A DNA stretch of 64,000 bases from Brevibacillus thermoruber 423 (GTDB lineage Bacteria > Bacillota > Bacilli > Brevibacillales > Brevibacillaceae): the NCBI RefSeq assembly GCF_000454065.1, contig NZ_ATNE01000001.1, positions 622,501 to 686,500 on the forward strand. Direction: 5' to 3'. The notes beneath the pieces were generated by a model. It was not told the origin of the DNA and ran no database searches. It saw only the letters and a program-made list of their open reading frames with translations. Below, one piece after another: positions 15,984-24,076 of this stretch (position 1 is the stretch's first letter; each line of letters opens with the position of its first letter). Made by a program: the position numbers and the translations under genes.

Positions 15984-16125
15984 AAAAAAAACCCGGGAGA
16001 TATCGGATCCCCTGATATCCTCCGGGCTGTTATTCCTCGTGCCGCAGCCTGGTAACCATCTGCGTGTTGTCCCTCGGTCCAGGCTGGCCGTTGGCTTCCA
16101 CACGGCTGGGCCAGCCGGCCTCGGC
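15984..16125 (-). promoter_or_regulatory. Divergent ykkC-class riboswitch-like RNA with terminator
   Basis: The minus strand carries CCTGGACCGAGGGACAACACGC, a hairpin CGCAG/CTGCG, then GGCACGAGGAATAACAGCCC and GGAGGATATC. These align block by block with the guanidine-I element at 14.8 kb, with compensating changes in the hairpin. The last block can pair with GATATCTCCCGGG, which is followed by TTTTTTTT. The 5' CTAGGG block is not conserved; CTGGCCCAGCCG takes its place. It starts right after the pdxA2 stop and precedes the CitE-like gene by about 150 bases. The ligand is unknown. Confidence 0.62.
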
Positions 16126-16132
16126 ACGCGCG

Positions 16133-17128
16133 TTACGCCCGTTTCGGCGCCAGTTCGACCGCCTGACGGATCGCCTCTTTCATGCTCAGCTCGTCAGCCA
16201 CGCCTTTTCCGGCAATATCGAACGCTGTGCCGTGATCGACGCTGGTGCGGATAATCGGAAGCCCCACGGTAATGTTCACACCGGCTTCCAAGCCGAGCAC
16301 CTTGACAGGGCCGTGTCCCTGATCGTGATACATCGCGACGACAATGTCGAAGTCTCCCCGCGTCGCGCGGAAAAAGAGGGTGTCAGCCGGGAGCGGTCCC
16401 ACCACGTCAATGCCCTCCTGCTGCGCCTGCCGAACCGCGGGCACCACTTTTTCCTCTTCTTCGCCGTATCCGAACAACCCGTTTTCGCCCGCGTGCGGGT
16501 TGATTCCGCAAACGGCTATCTTCGGGGAGGAAATCCCCGCCTTCTTCAAGGTCTCATGAGCCAGGACGATGACTTTGTAGACCCGCTCCGGCGTGATCAT
16601 TTTCACCGCATCGATGAGCCCCACGTGGGTCGTCACATGGATCACTCTCAGTTTGGGAGCGGACAGCATCATGGAAACATCCTTGGTATTGGTCAGCTCC
16701 GCAAGTATTTCCGTATGACCCGGGTAGATGTGCCCGCCCTTGTGCAGCGCTTCCTTGTTGAGCGGCGCCGTGCAGATGGCGTCGATCTCCCCGGATTTCG
16801 CCAGTTCGATCGCCTTTTCCAGGAAGCGGAACGCGGCGTCCCCGGCCTGGGCGGATACCTGTCCAAACGGCAGGTCTTCCGGCAGCAGGTCAAGGTCGAG
16901 GCAGTCGATCACGCCGTGTTCGTACTTCGCCGTGCCCGCATCACTGACCCGACTCACGGACAATCCGGCTCCCGTGATGCGGTTGGCGCGCTCCAACATT
17001 TTCGCGTCGCCGATGACAAGCGGCCGGCACATCTGATAGACAGCCGGATCTGCCAGCGCCTTTACAATAATTTCCGGGCCGATCCCGGCGGCATCGCCCA
17101 TCGTAATGCCTACAATCGGTTTACTCAT
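16133..17128 (-). CDS. pdxA2: PdxA2-type 4-phospho-D-threonate/erythronate dehydrogenase
   Basis: 331 residues of the PdxA fold: PIVGITMGDAAGIGPEIIVKAL at the start, metal-ligand histidines in YPGHTEIL, IHVTTHVGLIDA and AMYHDQGHGPVK, and a final VNITVGLPIIRTSVDHGTAFD. PdxA makes pyridoxal precursors, but this copy overlaps a DUF1537 kinase by 8 bases, the hallmark of PdxA2. PdxA2 oxidises 4-phospho-D-threonate or -erythronate to a 3-keto acid that decarboxylates to dihydroxyacetone phosphate. A pyridoxine role is less likely here because no pdxJ is near. Confidence 0.9.
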   Translation of the reverse strand: MSKPIVGITMGDAAGIGPEIIVKALADPAVYQMCRPLVIGDAKMLERANRITGAGLSVSRVSDAGTAKYEHGVIDCLDLDLLPEDLPFGQVSAQAGDAAFRFLEKAIELAKSGEIDAICTAPLNKEALHKGGHIYPGHTEILAELTNTKDVSMMLSAPKLRVIHVTTHVGLIDAVKMITPERVYKVIVLAHETLKKAGISSPKIAVCGINPHAGENGLFGYGEEEEKVVPAVRQAQQEGIDVVGPLPADTLFFRATRGDFDIVVAMYHDQGHGPVKVLGLEAGVNITVGLPIIRTSVDHGTAFDIAGKGVADELSMKEAIRQAVELAPKRA

Positions 17129-18431
17129 GTTCCCGATCCCCTTTCAAAACGTGTAACGCATGAAGCAGCGTGTGATTGGTGCCAAAAGCTCCCGCCTTCG
17201 TGACGACAAACAGCGGGTGCGCGCCAACGAGGCGGCTGAGCGGAATCCCCGGCTCAATCTCGTCCAGGAGCTGAATGCCGCTGACACCCAAGTGGCGGCA
17301 TACGGCTTTCGCCGTGTCTCCTCCGGTGAGAATCATCCCCTGCAGGTCATGCCGGGCGGCAATGGCGGCGGCGGCGGTGCCCAGCGCATCCGCGATCCGG
17401 TTGGAGATGTCCGTGTCCGTCATCCCCCGGGCCTCTCCCAACTCCTTGGCCCCTTTTACATGGGCGGAGGTGGCGAGGGAATAGAACGCCGCATCCCGTC
17501 CGCTCTGGACCGCTTCCTCCAGTTCCCGGACGCACCGCTCCAGTTCCCGCTGCTGCTCGTCCTCCCCTGCCAGCAGGGCGAGGGGATTCAGTTCCACGCG
17601 AGCCACGTGCGGCGCTTCGCAAACGCGCCTCACCTGCTCCTGTGTCGTTTGCGAGATGCTTCCCGCAACCAGCAGCACCGGTTTTCCGGCCGGGGCAATC
17701 GCCACCCTCGGCCGGGGGCGTCCCGCAAGTCCAAGCGTCTCGGGAAGAACATCGGCCAATCCCGCAGAGCCGGTCCACAAGATTCGTGCCCGGTACCCCG
17801 TCATGATTGACGCAATCCGCTGCATGTCGCTGTCCGACTCGGCGTCGAAGACCATCACTTCCACGCCGTCCTGCCGCAGTCTGTCCACCTGTGCCCGAAC
17901 GGCTTCCTCCCCCTCCCGCAGCACAGCCAGCGGGACCAGTCCCGTTTTCCGTTTGGATTGAGAGGCGAGCAGCTTGGGGATGTCCGATTCGCTCACCGGG
18001 CATTTGGGATCGCGGGCCATCTCCGTCTGGTCGATGGGCGTCCCGTTGAGAAAGTGTCTCCCGCCTCTCGTCACACGGCCGATTTTGGGATAGGCCGGGG
18101 CGACGACGGCGAAATCAAACGCAATCGTGTCCATCACCGCGTCAATTTCCGCCCCGAGATTGCCGCGCAGCGTCGAATCCAGTTTTTTGTAAACATGCTG
18201 GAACTCCAGTTCACGCAAATACTGCGCCGCTTCCCTCACCCTGGCGTACGCGTCCGGTATCGGGAGGGAGCGGCTGTCCGTATCCATGACCGCGACGTCC
18301 GCGTCGACGCACTCCGCGGCCGCGTTTTTCCAATCAAAAAGAACGCGTGTCTCCAAGCCCATCCGCGCAAACTGAACGCCTGAATCCGAGGCGCCTGTCA
18401 GATCGTCTGCGATGATGCCTATTTTTCTCAT
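17121..18431 (-). CDS. dtnK: Four-carbon acid sugar kinase (DUF1537, DtnK/OtnK-like)
   Basis: 436 residues with the two-part four-carbon acid sugar kinase layout. The N-domain has IGIIADDLTGASDSGVQF, TDSRSLP, KKLDSTLRGNLGAEID and VVAPAYPKIGR. The C-domain nucleotide site has GMILTGGDTAKAVCRHLGV and PLFVVTKAGAFG. It should phosphorylate D-threonate, D-erythronate or a related acid sugar using ATP, feeding pdxA2, which it overlaps by 8 bases. DtnK and OtnK branches differ in substrate and cannot be separated by eye. kdgT lies upstream in the same direction. Confidence 0.9.
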   Translation of the reverse strand: MRKIGIIADDLTGASDSGVQFARMGLETRVLFDWKNAAAECVDADVAVMDTDSRSLPIPDAYARVREAAQYLRELEFQHVYKKLDSTLRGNLGAEIDAVMDTIAFDFAVVAPAYPKIGRVTRGGRHFLNGTPIDQTEMARDPKCPVSESDIPKLLASQSKRKTGLVPLAVLREGEEAVRAQVDRLRQDGVEVMVFDAESDSDMQRIASIMTGYRARILWTGSAGLADVLPETLGLAGRPRPRVAIAPAGKPVLLVAGSISQTTQEQVRRVCEAPHVARVELNPLALLAGEDEQQRELERCVRELEEAVQSGRDAAFYSLATSAHVKGAKELGEARGMTDTDISNRIADALGTAAAAIAARHDLQGMILTGGDTAKAVCRHLGVSGIQLLDEIEPGIPLSRLVGAHPLFVVTKAGAFGTNHTLLHALHVLKGDREHE

Positions 18432-18571
18432 GACTGTTGCCTCGCCTTCTGTCCATGTTTCTCCCGTCCCGGGCTGTCTACCCCCACCGTCCGCACATCA
18501 TCCGCCGAGCCGCAGCGGGAAGGCAGAACAGCCAGCCGGGAGCCTCTTTCCTCTGACGATCGAAGCGAAGC

Positions 18572-18594
18572 GTCCCGAGCCGCTGCCTCGGGAC
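18572..18594 (-). other. Intercistronic hairpin between kdgT and dtnK
   Basis: GTCCCGAG and CTCGGGAC form a perfect 8-bp stem with a 7-base loop and no T tract, just after the kdgT stop. It may stabilise the kdgT part of the transcript or mark a processing site. The rest of 18432-18614 shows no gene. Confidence 0.4.
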
Positions 18595-18614
18595 ACTCCC
18601 TCCTTCTCGATGGC

Positions 18615-19580
18615 TCATGATTGAGCCGTGTTGCTTTTGACGCCGATCCGCTTCGCCCACCAAGCCGTTACGATCGGTGCCAGAATGGCGGTCACGATCA
18701 CACAGGAAGCGATCAGCGCCGTTGCCGACGGCACCAATGGTTCGTACACGGGATTGGCGGCAGCTACTGCGGCCGGCACACCCACGGCGTTACCCGCGGT
18801 GGTGGCTGCTGCCAAACCGGCAATACCGTTGCCGCCAGTCAATTTGTCTGCGGCAAAGAGCACGATGCCGGTGATGGCGACCACCGCCACTCCCAACAAT
18901 ACCCCCAGCAGTCCGGCTTTCCACACATTCTGAAGGTTCAGACCGGCGCCGAGCGCAAAGGCGAAGAACGGCACCAGTACCGGCACGGCCTTGCCCAGAT
19001 AGTCGCGCATGTCTTTGTCGAGGTTGCCGAGAATCATGCCGACGACGAGCGGCAAAATGGCGCCGACCAGCGTTTCCCAGGGAAAGGCGGAAAGACCTGC
19101 CACACCCAGCGTCACCATCGTCAGGAACGGCCCCGACTCCAGGCTCATGATCGAGTACGCCCCGACGTCTTCCTTTTTCCCGAACTGTCCCATCAACGCC
19201 ATGTACATGCCGCCGTTCGTGTCGTTCATCGCGGCCACGATCGCCAATACAGACAATCCGGCAAAGAATCCGCTTTCAACCATGCCTTCGCCGAGAAATT
19301 TCGCAGCGATAAAGCCAAGCACGACAGCCGTACCCACTTTGGCAGCCAGCAGGGCACCGCCCTTTTTCGCGATATACGGCGTCGCCTTGAAGTCGATGGT
19401 CGCGCCCATGCACACATAGAAGACAGCCAGAATCGGGAGTGCTCCGGTCAAAAGCGCACCTGTAAACGAACCAAACGTCTTCGCCGCCCCGGGAAACACG
19501 GTATTGATCACCGCACCGAGCAGCAGCGGGACGATCATCATGCCGCCCGGAATCCGTTCAATGGATGCTTTAATTTTCAT
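18615..19580 (-). CDS. kdgT: KdgT-family 2-keto-3-deoxygluconate-type permease
   Basis: 321 residues with about ten membrane segments. Start: the ATG at 19580 has AAGGGGG 9 bases upstream; a TTG two codons earlier is too close to the SD. Family features include [54 protein letters not shown] and [19 protein letters not shown]. It should import an acid sugar by proton symport. The clustered kinase and PdxA2 make a four-carbon acid sugar the probable cargo rather than ketodeoxygluconate. It is expressed from a sigma-A promoter carrying a cre box and a candidate operator. Confidence 0.92.
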   Translation of the reverse strand: MKIKASIERIPGGMMIVPLLLGAVINTVFPGAAKTFGSFTGALLTGALPILAVFYVCMGATIDFKATPYIAKKGGALLAAKVGTAVVLGFIAAKFLGEGMVESGFFAGLSVLAIVAAMNDTNGGMYMALMGQFGKKEDVGAYSIMSLESGPFLTMVTLGVAGLSAFPWETLVGAILPLVVGMILGNLDKDMRDYLGKAVPVLVPFFAFALGAGLNLQNVWKAGLLGVLLGVAVVAITGIVLFAADKLTGGNGIAGLAAATTAGNAVGVPAAVAAANPVYEPLVPSATALIASCVIVTAILAPIVTAWWAKRIGVKSNTAQS

Positions 19581-19605
19581 GCGCAAGTGCCCCCTTTGGT
19601 ACTAT

Positions 19606-19622
19606 TGTTTAAAAATGAAACA
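19606..19622. promoter_or_regulatory. Candidate operator of the PrpR-like regulator at kdgT
   Basis: TGTTTAAAAATGAAACA on the plus strand matches 14 of 17 bases of the site at 21519 in front of the regulator gene. It lies within a larger inverted repeat (TATTGTTT/AAACAATA, 19603-19625) and downstream of the predicted kdgT transcription start, a repressor position. Confidence 0.6.
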
Positions 19623-19631
19623 ATAACTATT

Positions 19632-19645
19632 TGATATCGCTTTCA
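19632..19645. promoter_or_regulatory. CcpA cre box at the kdgT promoter
   Basis: TGAAAGCGATATCA on the minus strand matches the cre consensus TGWAANCGNTNWCA at every position. It covers the predicted transcription start, so CcpA should repress kdgT-dtnK-pdxA2 when glucose is present. ACTATT/AATAGT repeats flank it (19626-19650). Confidence 0.8.
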
Positions 19646-19651
19646 ATAGTC

Positions 19652-19681
19652 ATTATAAGACGGGTCAAAGGGGGGATTCAA
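19652..19681 (-). promoter_or_regulatory. Sigma-A promoter of kdgT-dtnK-pdxA2
   Basis: On the minus strand TTGAAT (19676-19681), an 18-base spacer and a perfect TATAAT (19652-19657). No TGGCAC-N5-TTGC sigma-54 promoter was seen between the regulator and kdgT. Confidence 0.8.
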
Positions 19682-19693
19682 TATTCAAACTGT

Positions 19694-21502
19694 TTATTTT
19701 TTCAACACTCCTCCCAATTTTCGCCACAGCGTTGTTCGATTGATGCCCAATCGTTTGGCCGCGCGTGATTGATTCATGCCTTCTTCTTTCAGCACGTGCA
19801 GCAAAATTTGCCGTTCAATCTCTTCCCAAGTTCCCTCCAGATTCAATCCGCCCAGGGGCAGCCCCCCGTTTCCGGCACGTGTTTCCGCGCTGTACCGCTG
19901 CCACGCTTCCTGCCATTCTTCCAGGCCCACATAGTGGCCCTCCGTCAGCAGCAGCATTTCTTCCACGACGTTTTCGAATTCTTTCAGGTTGCCGGGCCAG
20001 TCGTATTCGGCGAGCCGTTCGATTACCTCTTCCCTGATGCCGACGATGTGCTTGCCGTACGCCGAATTGTGATGGGCGATGAGCACGCGCGCCAATTCCC
20101 CAATGTCCTCCACGCGTTCCCGCAGCGGAGGAATGCGCAGTTGGCACTCGGCGAGCTGGTGGAGCAGAAGAGAGGAAAAGCCGCCTCGTTTCGCGACCTG
20201 TCCGGGCGACAGGGTGGAGGAGGCAATCAGCCGCAGCCGTCCCCCTTTTTGCAGCTCGGCCGCCAACTGATCCTGCAGGCGAACAGACAGCTTGTCCGCT
20301 TCCTCCAGGTACAGGGTTCCTCCTGATGCGGTTGTAAGCAAACCTGGTTTTTCCTCCGTTCCGAACAGTTCTTCCGCCAGCCTCTCTTCCTCTGCGGATG
20401 AACAGCAGACGGAATAGAATCGGTGCCGGCCTTGTCTGCTCGCCACGTGGATGGCTTGGGCAAAATGCATGCGGCCGCTGCCCATCTCCCCGGTGAGCCA
20501 GACGCTTTTGTTCGTCTGCGCGTACGTCTGGGCCCGCTTTACCGTTTTCGCAATCTCCCGGCTGGACCCGATCACCTGCGCAAACGCGGCCAGCCGCTCC
20601 GGCGTCTGTATCTCCCGAAATGGCTGGGGCGGCACGCCCTTGCTTTCCTGCAGGTAGAGAACAAAAGCGGCCGGTTCCTCCTTTGTGCGGGCGGCAATCC
20701 GGATATCGCACAAACGGTCTTGTATCGCCACGTGTTCTGCTGTGACCGTTGTGCCGTCCGGCTGGTCGGCGGAAAGCAGGGACGCAACTGCCGGCGGAAT
20801 CGCGTCGGCATTGCCCAGCCACGCCTGCGCCGCAGGATTCGCGTACAGGATGTCGCCGTTCGCACGCACCGCCAGCACGCCTGTCGTGTCGTGCTGCAGG
20901 AGTTCCTCGTAAAAACGCGCCTTTTCCTGCCCCTTCATGTAGATATCGTGGACGTACACCAGCTCCGTCAACATCTCCTGGACGGACTCGCGGCCGGATG
21001 TGATGAGGATGCCGTGATAGCCCATTTCCTGTGCGGTCCTCACCGTGACGACATCGCCCAGTACGATTTGCGCGCCCTGATTGGTCGCCTGCTCCAGCGC
21101 GCCTCTGACTTCAGACTCATGGTGAACGGGGTAAACGGGTATTTCAAGGTTGAGCAGGCTGGAGACGGTCGCCGCCCCCTGGCAGATTCCCGGGAAGCCG
21201 ATGATGGCCGGCTTGCTGTTGGAATCCTTGATCAATGTGAGAACGCGCAGGATGTCGTAGCCGGAGACGGGGATGTCCACGACCGGAATGGACACGTGCT
21301 TGCGGATGAGCTGGGCCGTTCCGCCGCGGCTGACAATCACGTCGTACTTTTGCTTCTCGGCCTGCAGCACAATGGGCAGGGCCTCTTCCAGATCGGCGAT
21401 TTCCACATCCATCTCGATCCGGTCGTCTTCTTTTGCGATGTCCAGCAGCAGATCCCGCAAGCCCGGGTACGGCGCGATGCCTTTTACCTTGATCTTCGCC
21501 AT
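19694..21502 (-). CDS. PrpR-like sigma-54-activator homologue lacking the GAFTGA loop
   Basis: 602 residues from the ATG at 21502 (SD TTGGAGG). PrpR_N sensor about 1-190 (DVIVSRGGTAQLIRKH), PAS about 200-290, AAA+ about 300-530, FIS-type HTH at the end (GMNQSRAAKRLGINRTTLWR). The AAA+ part is degenerate. The Walker A is GEMGSGRM at 338-345, with Arg for the catalytic Lys. The Walker B region reads GGTLYLEEA. Only 12 residues link ELFG to GGTL, so GAFTGA is absent. It therefore cannot be a normal sigma-54 activator. It lies upstream of kdgT, whose promoter is sigma-A-like. Repression or sigma-A activation in response to an acid-sugar ligand is inferred. Confidence 0.88.
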   Translation of the reverse strand: MAKIKVKGIAPYPGLRDLLLDIAKEDDRIEMDVEIADLEEALPIVLQAEKQKYDVIVSRGGTAQLIRKHVSIPVVDIPVSGYDILRVLTLIKDSNSKPAIIGFPGICQGAATVSSLLNLEIPVYPVHHESEVRGALEQATNQGAQIVLGDVVTVRTAQEMGYHGILITSGRESVQEMLTELVYVHDIYMKGQEKARFYEELLQHDTTGVLAVRANGDILYANPAAQAWLGNADAIPPAVASLLSADQPDGTTVTAEHVAIQDRLCDIRIAARTKEEPAAFVLYLQESKGVPPQPFREIQTPERLAAFAQVIGSSREIAKTVKRAQTYAQTNKSVWLTGEMGSGRMHFAQAIHVASRQGRHRFYSVCCSSAEEERLAEELFGTEEKPGLLTTASGGTLYLEEADKLSVRLQDQLAAELQKGGRLRLIASSTLSPGQVAKRGGFSSLLLHQLAECQLRIPPLRERVEDIGELARVLIAHHNSAYGKHIVGIREEVIERLAEYDWPGNLKEFENVVEEMLLLTEGHYVGLEEWQEAWQRYSAETRAGNGGLPLGGLNLEGTWEEIERQILLHVLKEEGMNQSRAAKRLGINRTTLWRKLGGVLKK

Positions 21503-21518
21503 GTTCTTGCCTCCAATA

Positions 21519-21535
21519 TGTTGCGAAATGAAACA
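21519..21535. promoter_or_regulatory. Candidate auto-operator of the PrpR-like regulator
   Basis: TGTTGCGAAATGAAACA, 14 of 17 bases identical to the kdgT site at 19606. It lies between the predicted transcription start and the SD of the regulator gene, fitting autorepression. Confidence 0.6.
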
Positions 21536-21547
21536 GGTATCGCTAAA

Positions 21548-21575
21548 ATTATACAACTTTGGCCGGAAAAAGCAA
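21548..21575 (-). promoter_or_regulatory. Promoter of the PrpR-like regulator gene
   Basis: On the minus strand TTGCTT (21570-21575), a 16-base spacer and TATAAT (21548-21553). The -35 overlaps the T tract of the terminator of the cobalamin operon. Confidence 0.65.
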
Positions 21576-21611
21576 AAGAACCGGTACACCCGTTGTCCGG
21601 GCTGCCGGTTC
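21571..21611 (-). terminator. Terminator of the cobalamin operon
   Basis: GAACCGG...CCGGTTC with inner CAGCCCG/CGGGTGT pairing, followed by TTTTGCTTTTT on the minus strand, 13 bases after the sirC stop. Confidence 0.85.
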
Positions 21612-21623
21612 ATGACGTTTCGC

Positions 21624-22262
21624 TCAGGGTTTCCCCAGGTTTCGGATCACCTGCTCCGCTTCCTGATCGCGCCGCTCTGTTTCTCCCGCCGCGGTCCACT
21701 GCAGGAAGCGGTCGTCCAGCAGTTCGGCCAGAACGGCCCGGCGCTGTGTTTCGTTCAGTCCGAGCGCGAGCACCCTGTCCCGCATCGCTCCCAAAAAGGC
21801 CGTGTATTCCCCGTACTCCGGTCCGAACCGCTCCTCCAACTGCCGGCGCAGTTTTTTCGCCAGACCGGGGTTGTGTCCGCCCGTGGAAATGGCGATCTGC
21901 ATATCGCCCCGCTCCACCACGGACGGAACGGTAAACGTGCACAGGTCGGGACGGTCGACGACATTGACCCACTGGTGCGGGCCGCACGCCCGGTGGACAG
22001 CCAGATTGACGCGGGGATCGTCCGTGGCTGCGATCACCACGACCGCGTCCCGCACGTCGTCAGGAACAAACGGGCGGCGGTGCAGCGTAATGCGTCCCGC
22101 TTCCGCCCACGAATCGACCGCCGGCGTGCAGGCGGGACTGACGACCGTGACGACGGCTCCCGTGTTCAGCAGGCCGCCGATCTTTCGTTCCGCCACGTGT
22201 CCCCCGCCGACGACGAGACACCGTTTGTCCCGCAGATTGGCCATCATCGGGTAGAGCCGCAC
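21624..22262 (-). CDS. sirC: Precorrin-2 dehydrogenase SirC
   Basis: 212 residues, the usual SirC/YlnF length. The Rossmann NAD site is CLVVGGGHVAERKIGGLL; VVVIAATDDPRVNLAVHRAC, NVVDRPDLCTFTVPSVVERGD and AISTGGHNPGLAKKLR are family signatures. It oxidises precorrin-2 to sirohydrochlorin; the third CysG activity, chelation, is supplied by cbiX. Last gene of the cobalamin operon, 6 bases past cobA and followed by a terminator. It may also serve siroheme synthesis, but no siroheme chelatase gene adjoins. Confidence 0.94.
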   Translation of the reverse strand: MRLYPMMANLRDKRCLVVGGGHVAERKIGGLLNTGAVVTVVSPACTPAVDSWAEAGRITLHRRPFVPDDVRDAVVVIAATDDPRVNLAVHRACGPHQWVNVVDRPDLCTFTVPSVVERGDMQIAISTGGHNPGLAKKLRRQLEERFGPEYGEYTAFLGAMRDRVLALGLNETQRRAVLAELLDDRFLQWTAAGETERRDQEAEQVIRNLGKP

Positions 22263-22268
22263 CCTGCC

Positions 22269-23027
22269 TCACTCCTCGAACCACTTGATCTTCTCCCGCA
22301 ATTGTACCACGTCGCCGACCAGAATGATCGCGGGGTTGGAGATGCCGGGGTGGCGCTGGACCGTTTCCTCGATGGTGGCCAGCGTCCCGGTCACCGTCGC
22401 CTGCTCCGGCAGCGTTCCCCTGGCGATCACGGCGACGGGCGTGTCCGGCCGGCGGCCATGTTCCAGGAGCCGGGCACAAATCAGCGGCAGATTGGCGATC
22501 CCCATGTAAAAGGCGACCGTGTCCACGCCGCGTGCCAGCGCCCGCCACTTTTCCGCGTCCTCTCCCGATTTGCCGCCGCTCAAGTGCCCGGTCACCACGG
22601 CAAAGGAAGAGCCGTGCTCCCGATGCGTGACGGGGATGCCGGCATAGGCCGGAGCGGCGATGCCGGCCGTGACGCCGGGAACGATCTCAAACGGGACGCC
22701 TCTTTGGGCCAGATGCTCGGCTTCTTCACCGGCCCGGCCAAACACGCACGGGTCTCCGCCCTTGAGCCGGACGACCGTTTTGCCCTCCAGCGCCTTTTCT
22801 GCCAGAAGCGCGTTGATCGCCTCCTGCCGCATCGTGTGGTTGTCCGGCAGTTTGCCGCAGTAGATGCGCTCCGCGTCTTCCCGGACGTGCTCCAGCAGCG
22901 TCGGATTGGCCAGGCGGTCGTAGATGACGACGTCCGCCCGACGCAGGCACTCCAGCCCTTTGACGGTGATCAGCTTGGGATCGCCCGGCCCCGCCCCGAC
23001 AAGGTATACCTTGCCGCGCTGCGTCAT
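22269..23027 (-). CDS. cobA: Uroporphyrinogen-III C-methyltransferase
   Basis: 252 residues of the tetrapyrrole methylase fold: VYLVGAGPGDPKLITVKGLECL at the start, VRLKGGDPCVFGRAGEEAEHL, VPGVTAGIAAPAYAGIP and THREHGSSFAVVTGH, all diagnostic for SUMT. It uses two SAM to convert uroporphyrinogen III to precorrin-2, the branch point to cobalamin and siroheme. It overlaps cobT by 4 bases. There is no fused uroporphyrinogen synthase domain, unlike some Bacillota. Confidence 0.96.
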   Translation of the reverse strand: MTQRGKVYLVGAGPGDPKLITVKGLECLRRADVVIYDRLANPTLLEHVREDAERIYCGKLPDNHTMRQEAINALLAEKALEGKTVVRLKGGDPCVFGRAGEEAEHLAQRGVPFEIVPGVTAGIAAPAYAGIPVTHREHGSSFAVVTGHLSGGKSGEDAEKWRALARGVDTVAFYMGIANLPLICARLLEHGRRPDTPVAVIARGTLPEQATVTGTLATIEETVQRHPGISNPAIILVGDVVQLREKIKWFEE

Positions 23028-24076
23028 CGGCTGCTCACCCCTGCCGACTCAAATGTCGCCATCTCCCGAATCATCCGGGTGGCCGCCTCCACGATCGGAA
23101 ACGCCACCGCCGCCCCGCTGCCTTCGCCGAGCCTGAGGCCCAGGTCGATCAGCGGCTCTTTGCCCAGCGCCCGGAGCGCATGGAGATGGCCTGGCTCCTG
23201 GGAGCGGTGGCCGGCGATCAGGTAGTCGGCCGCTCCCGGACAGAGGCGGACGGCCAGCAGTGCCGCCACCGTGGAGATGAAGCCGTCCACCAGCACGGGG
23301 ATGCGCCGCGCCGCAGCACCGAGCACGGCTCCCGCCATGGCGCCGATTTCCAGGCCGCCTACTTTGGCCAGCGCCTCCAACGGCCGGGCCGGGTCCGGAC
23401 GATGCCGGGCGAGCGCCTGCTTGACGACCGCTTTTTTCCGCTCCCACGCCGCGTCGCCGACGCCCGTCCCGCGGCCGACCAGCTCATCCGGTTCCGCCCC
23501 GCTCAGCGCCGCCAGCAGGGCGCTGCTGGCCGTCGTGTTGCCGATGCCCATCTCGCCGATGATCAACAGCTTCGCGCCCTCGTCGGCAATTGCGCCGGCA
23601 CACTCCAGGCCGACCTGTACGGCGCGCTCCGCCTCTTCCGGCGTCATGGCCTCCTCCCGCAGCAGGTTGCCGGTGCCCGGCCTGATTTTTTTTCGCCACA
23701 CGCCAGGCGCCTCCACATCGGCAGCTACACCCACGTCCACCACGTGCAGCAGGGCTCCGATCTGGCGGGAAAAGACGTTGATCGCCGCGCCCCCGGCCGC
23801 GAAGTTGGCCACCATCTGGGCGGTCACTTCCTGCGGGTAGGCGGAGACCCCCTCGGCCGTCACGCCGTGGTCGGCGGCAAAGACAAGCACGCCGGGCGGT
23901 GTTACGGAAGGAAGCGCGCTGCCCGTCATCGCCGCCAGCCGGACAGCCAGCTCCTCCAGCCGGCCCAGGCTGCCCAGCGGCTTGGTCAGCTGATCCACGC
24001 GGCGTCTGGCCTCAGCCGCCGCCGCTTCGTTCAGCGGCTCAATCTTTACATACGGTTGTGTCCATTCTGTTTTCAT
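23024..24076 (-). CDS. cobT: Nicotinate-nucleotide-dimethylbenzimidazole phosphoribosyltransferase
   Basis: 350 residues. CobT signatures: KPLGSLGRLEELAVRLA, VFAADHGVTAEGVSAYPQEVT, GEMGIGNTTASSALLAAL, GRGTGVGDAAWERKK and a final EGSGAAVAFPIVEAA containing the catalytic Glu. It makes alpha-ribazole phosphate from a lower-ligand base and nicotinate mononucleotide. It overlaps cobQ by 4 bases. No bluB or bza genes for making dimethylbenzimidazole occur in the window. Confidence 0.96.
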   Translation of the reverse strand: MKTEWTQPYVKIEPLNEAAAAEARRRVDQLTKPLGSLGRLEELAVRLAAMTGSALPSVTPPGVLVFAADHGVTAEGVSAYPQEVTAQMVANFAAGGAAINVFSRQIGALLHVVDVGVAADVEAPGVWRKKIRPGTGNLLREEAMTPEEAERAVQVGLECAGAIADEGAKLLIIGEMGIGNTTASSALLAALSGAEPDELVGRGTGVGDAAWERKKAVVKQALARHRPDPARPLEALAKVGGLEIGAMAGAVLGAAARRIPVLVDGFISTVAALLAVRLCPGAADYLIAGHRSQEPGHLHALRALGKEPLIDLGLRLGEGSGAAVAFPIVEAATRMIREMATFESAGVSSR

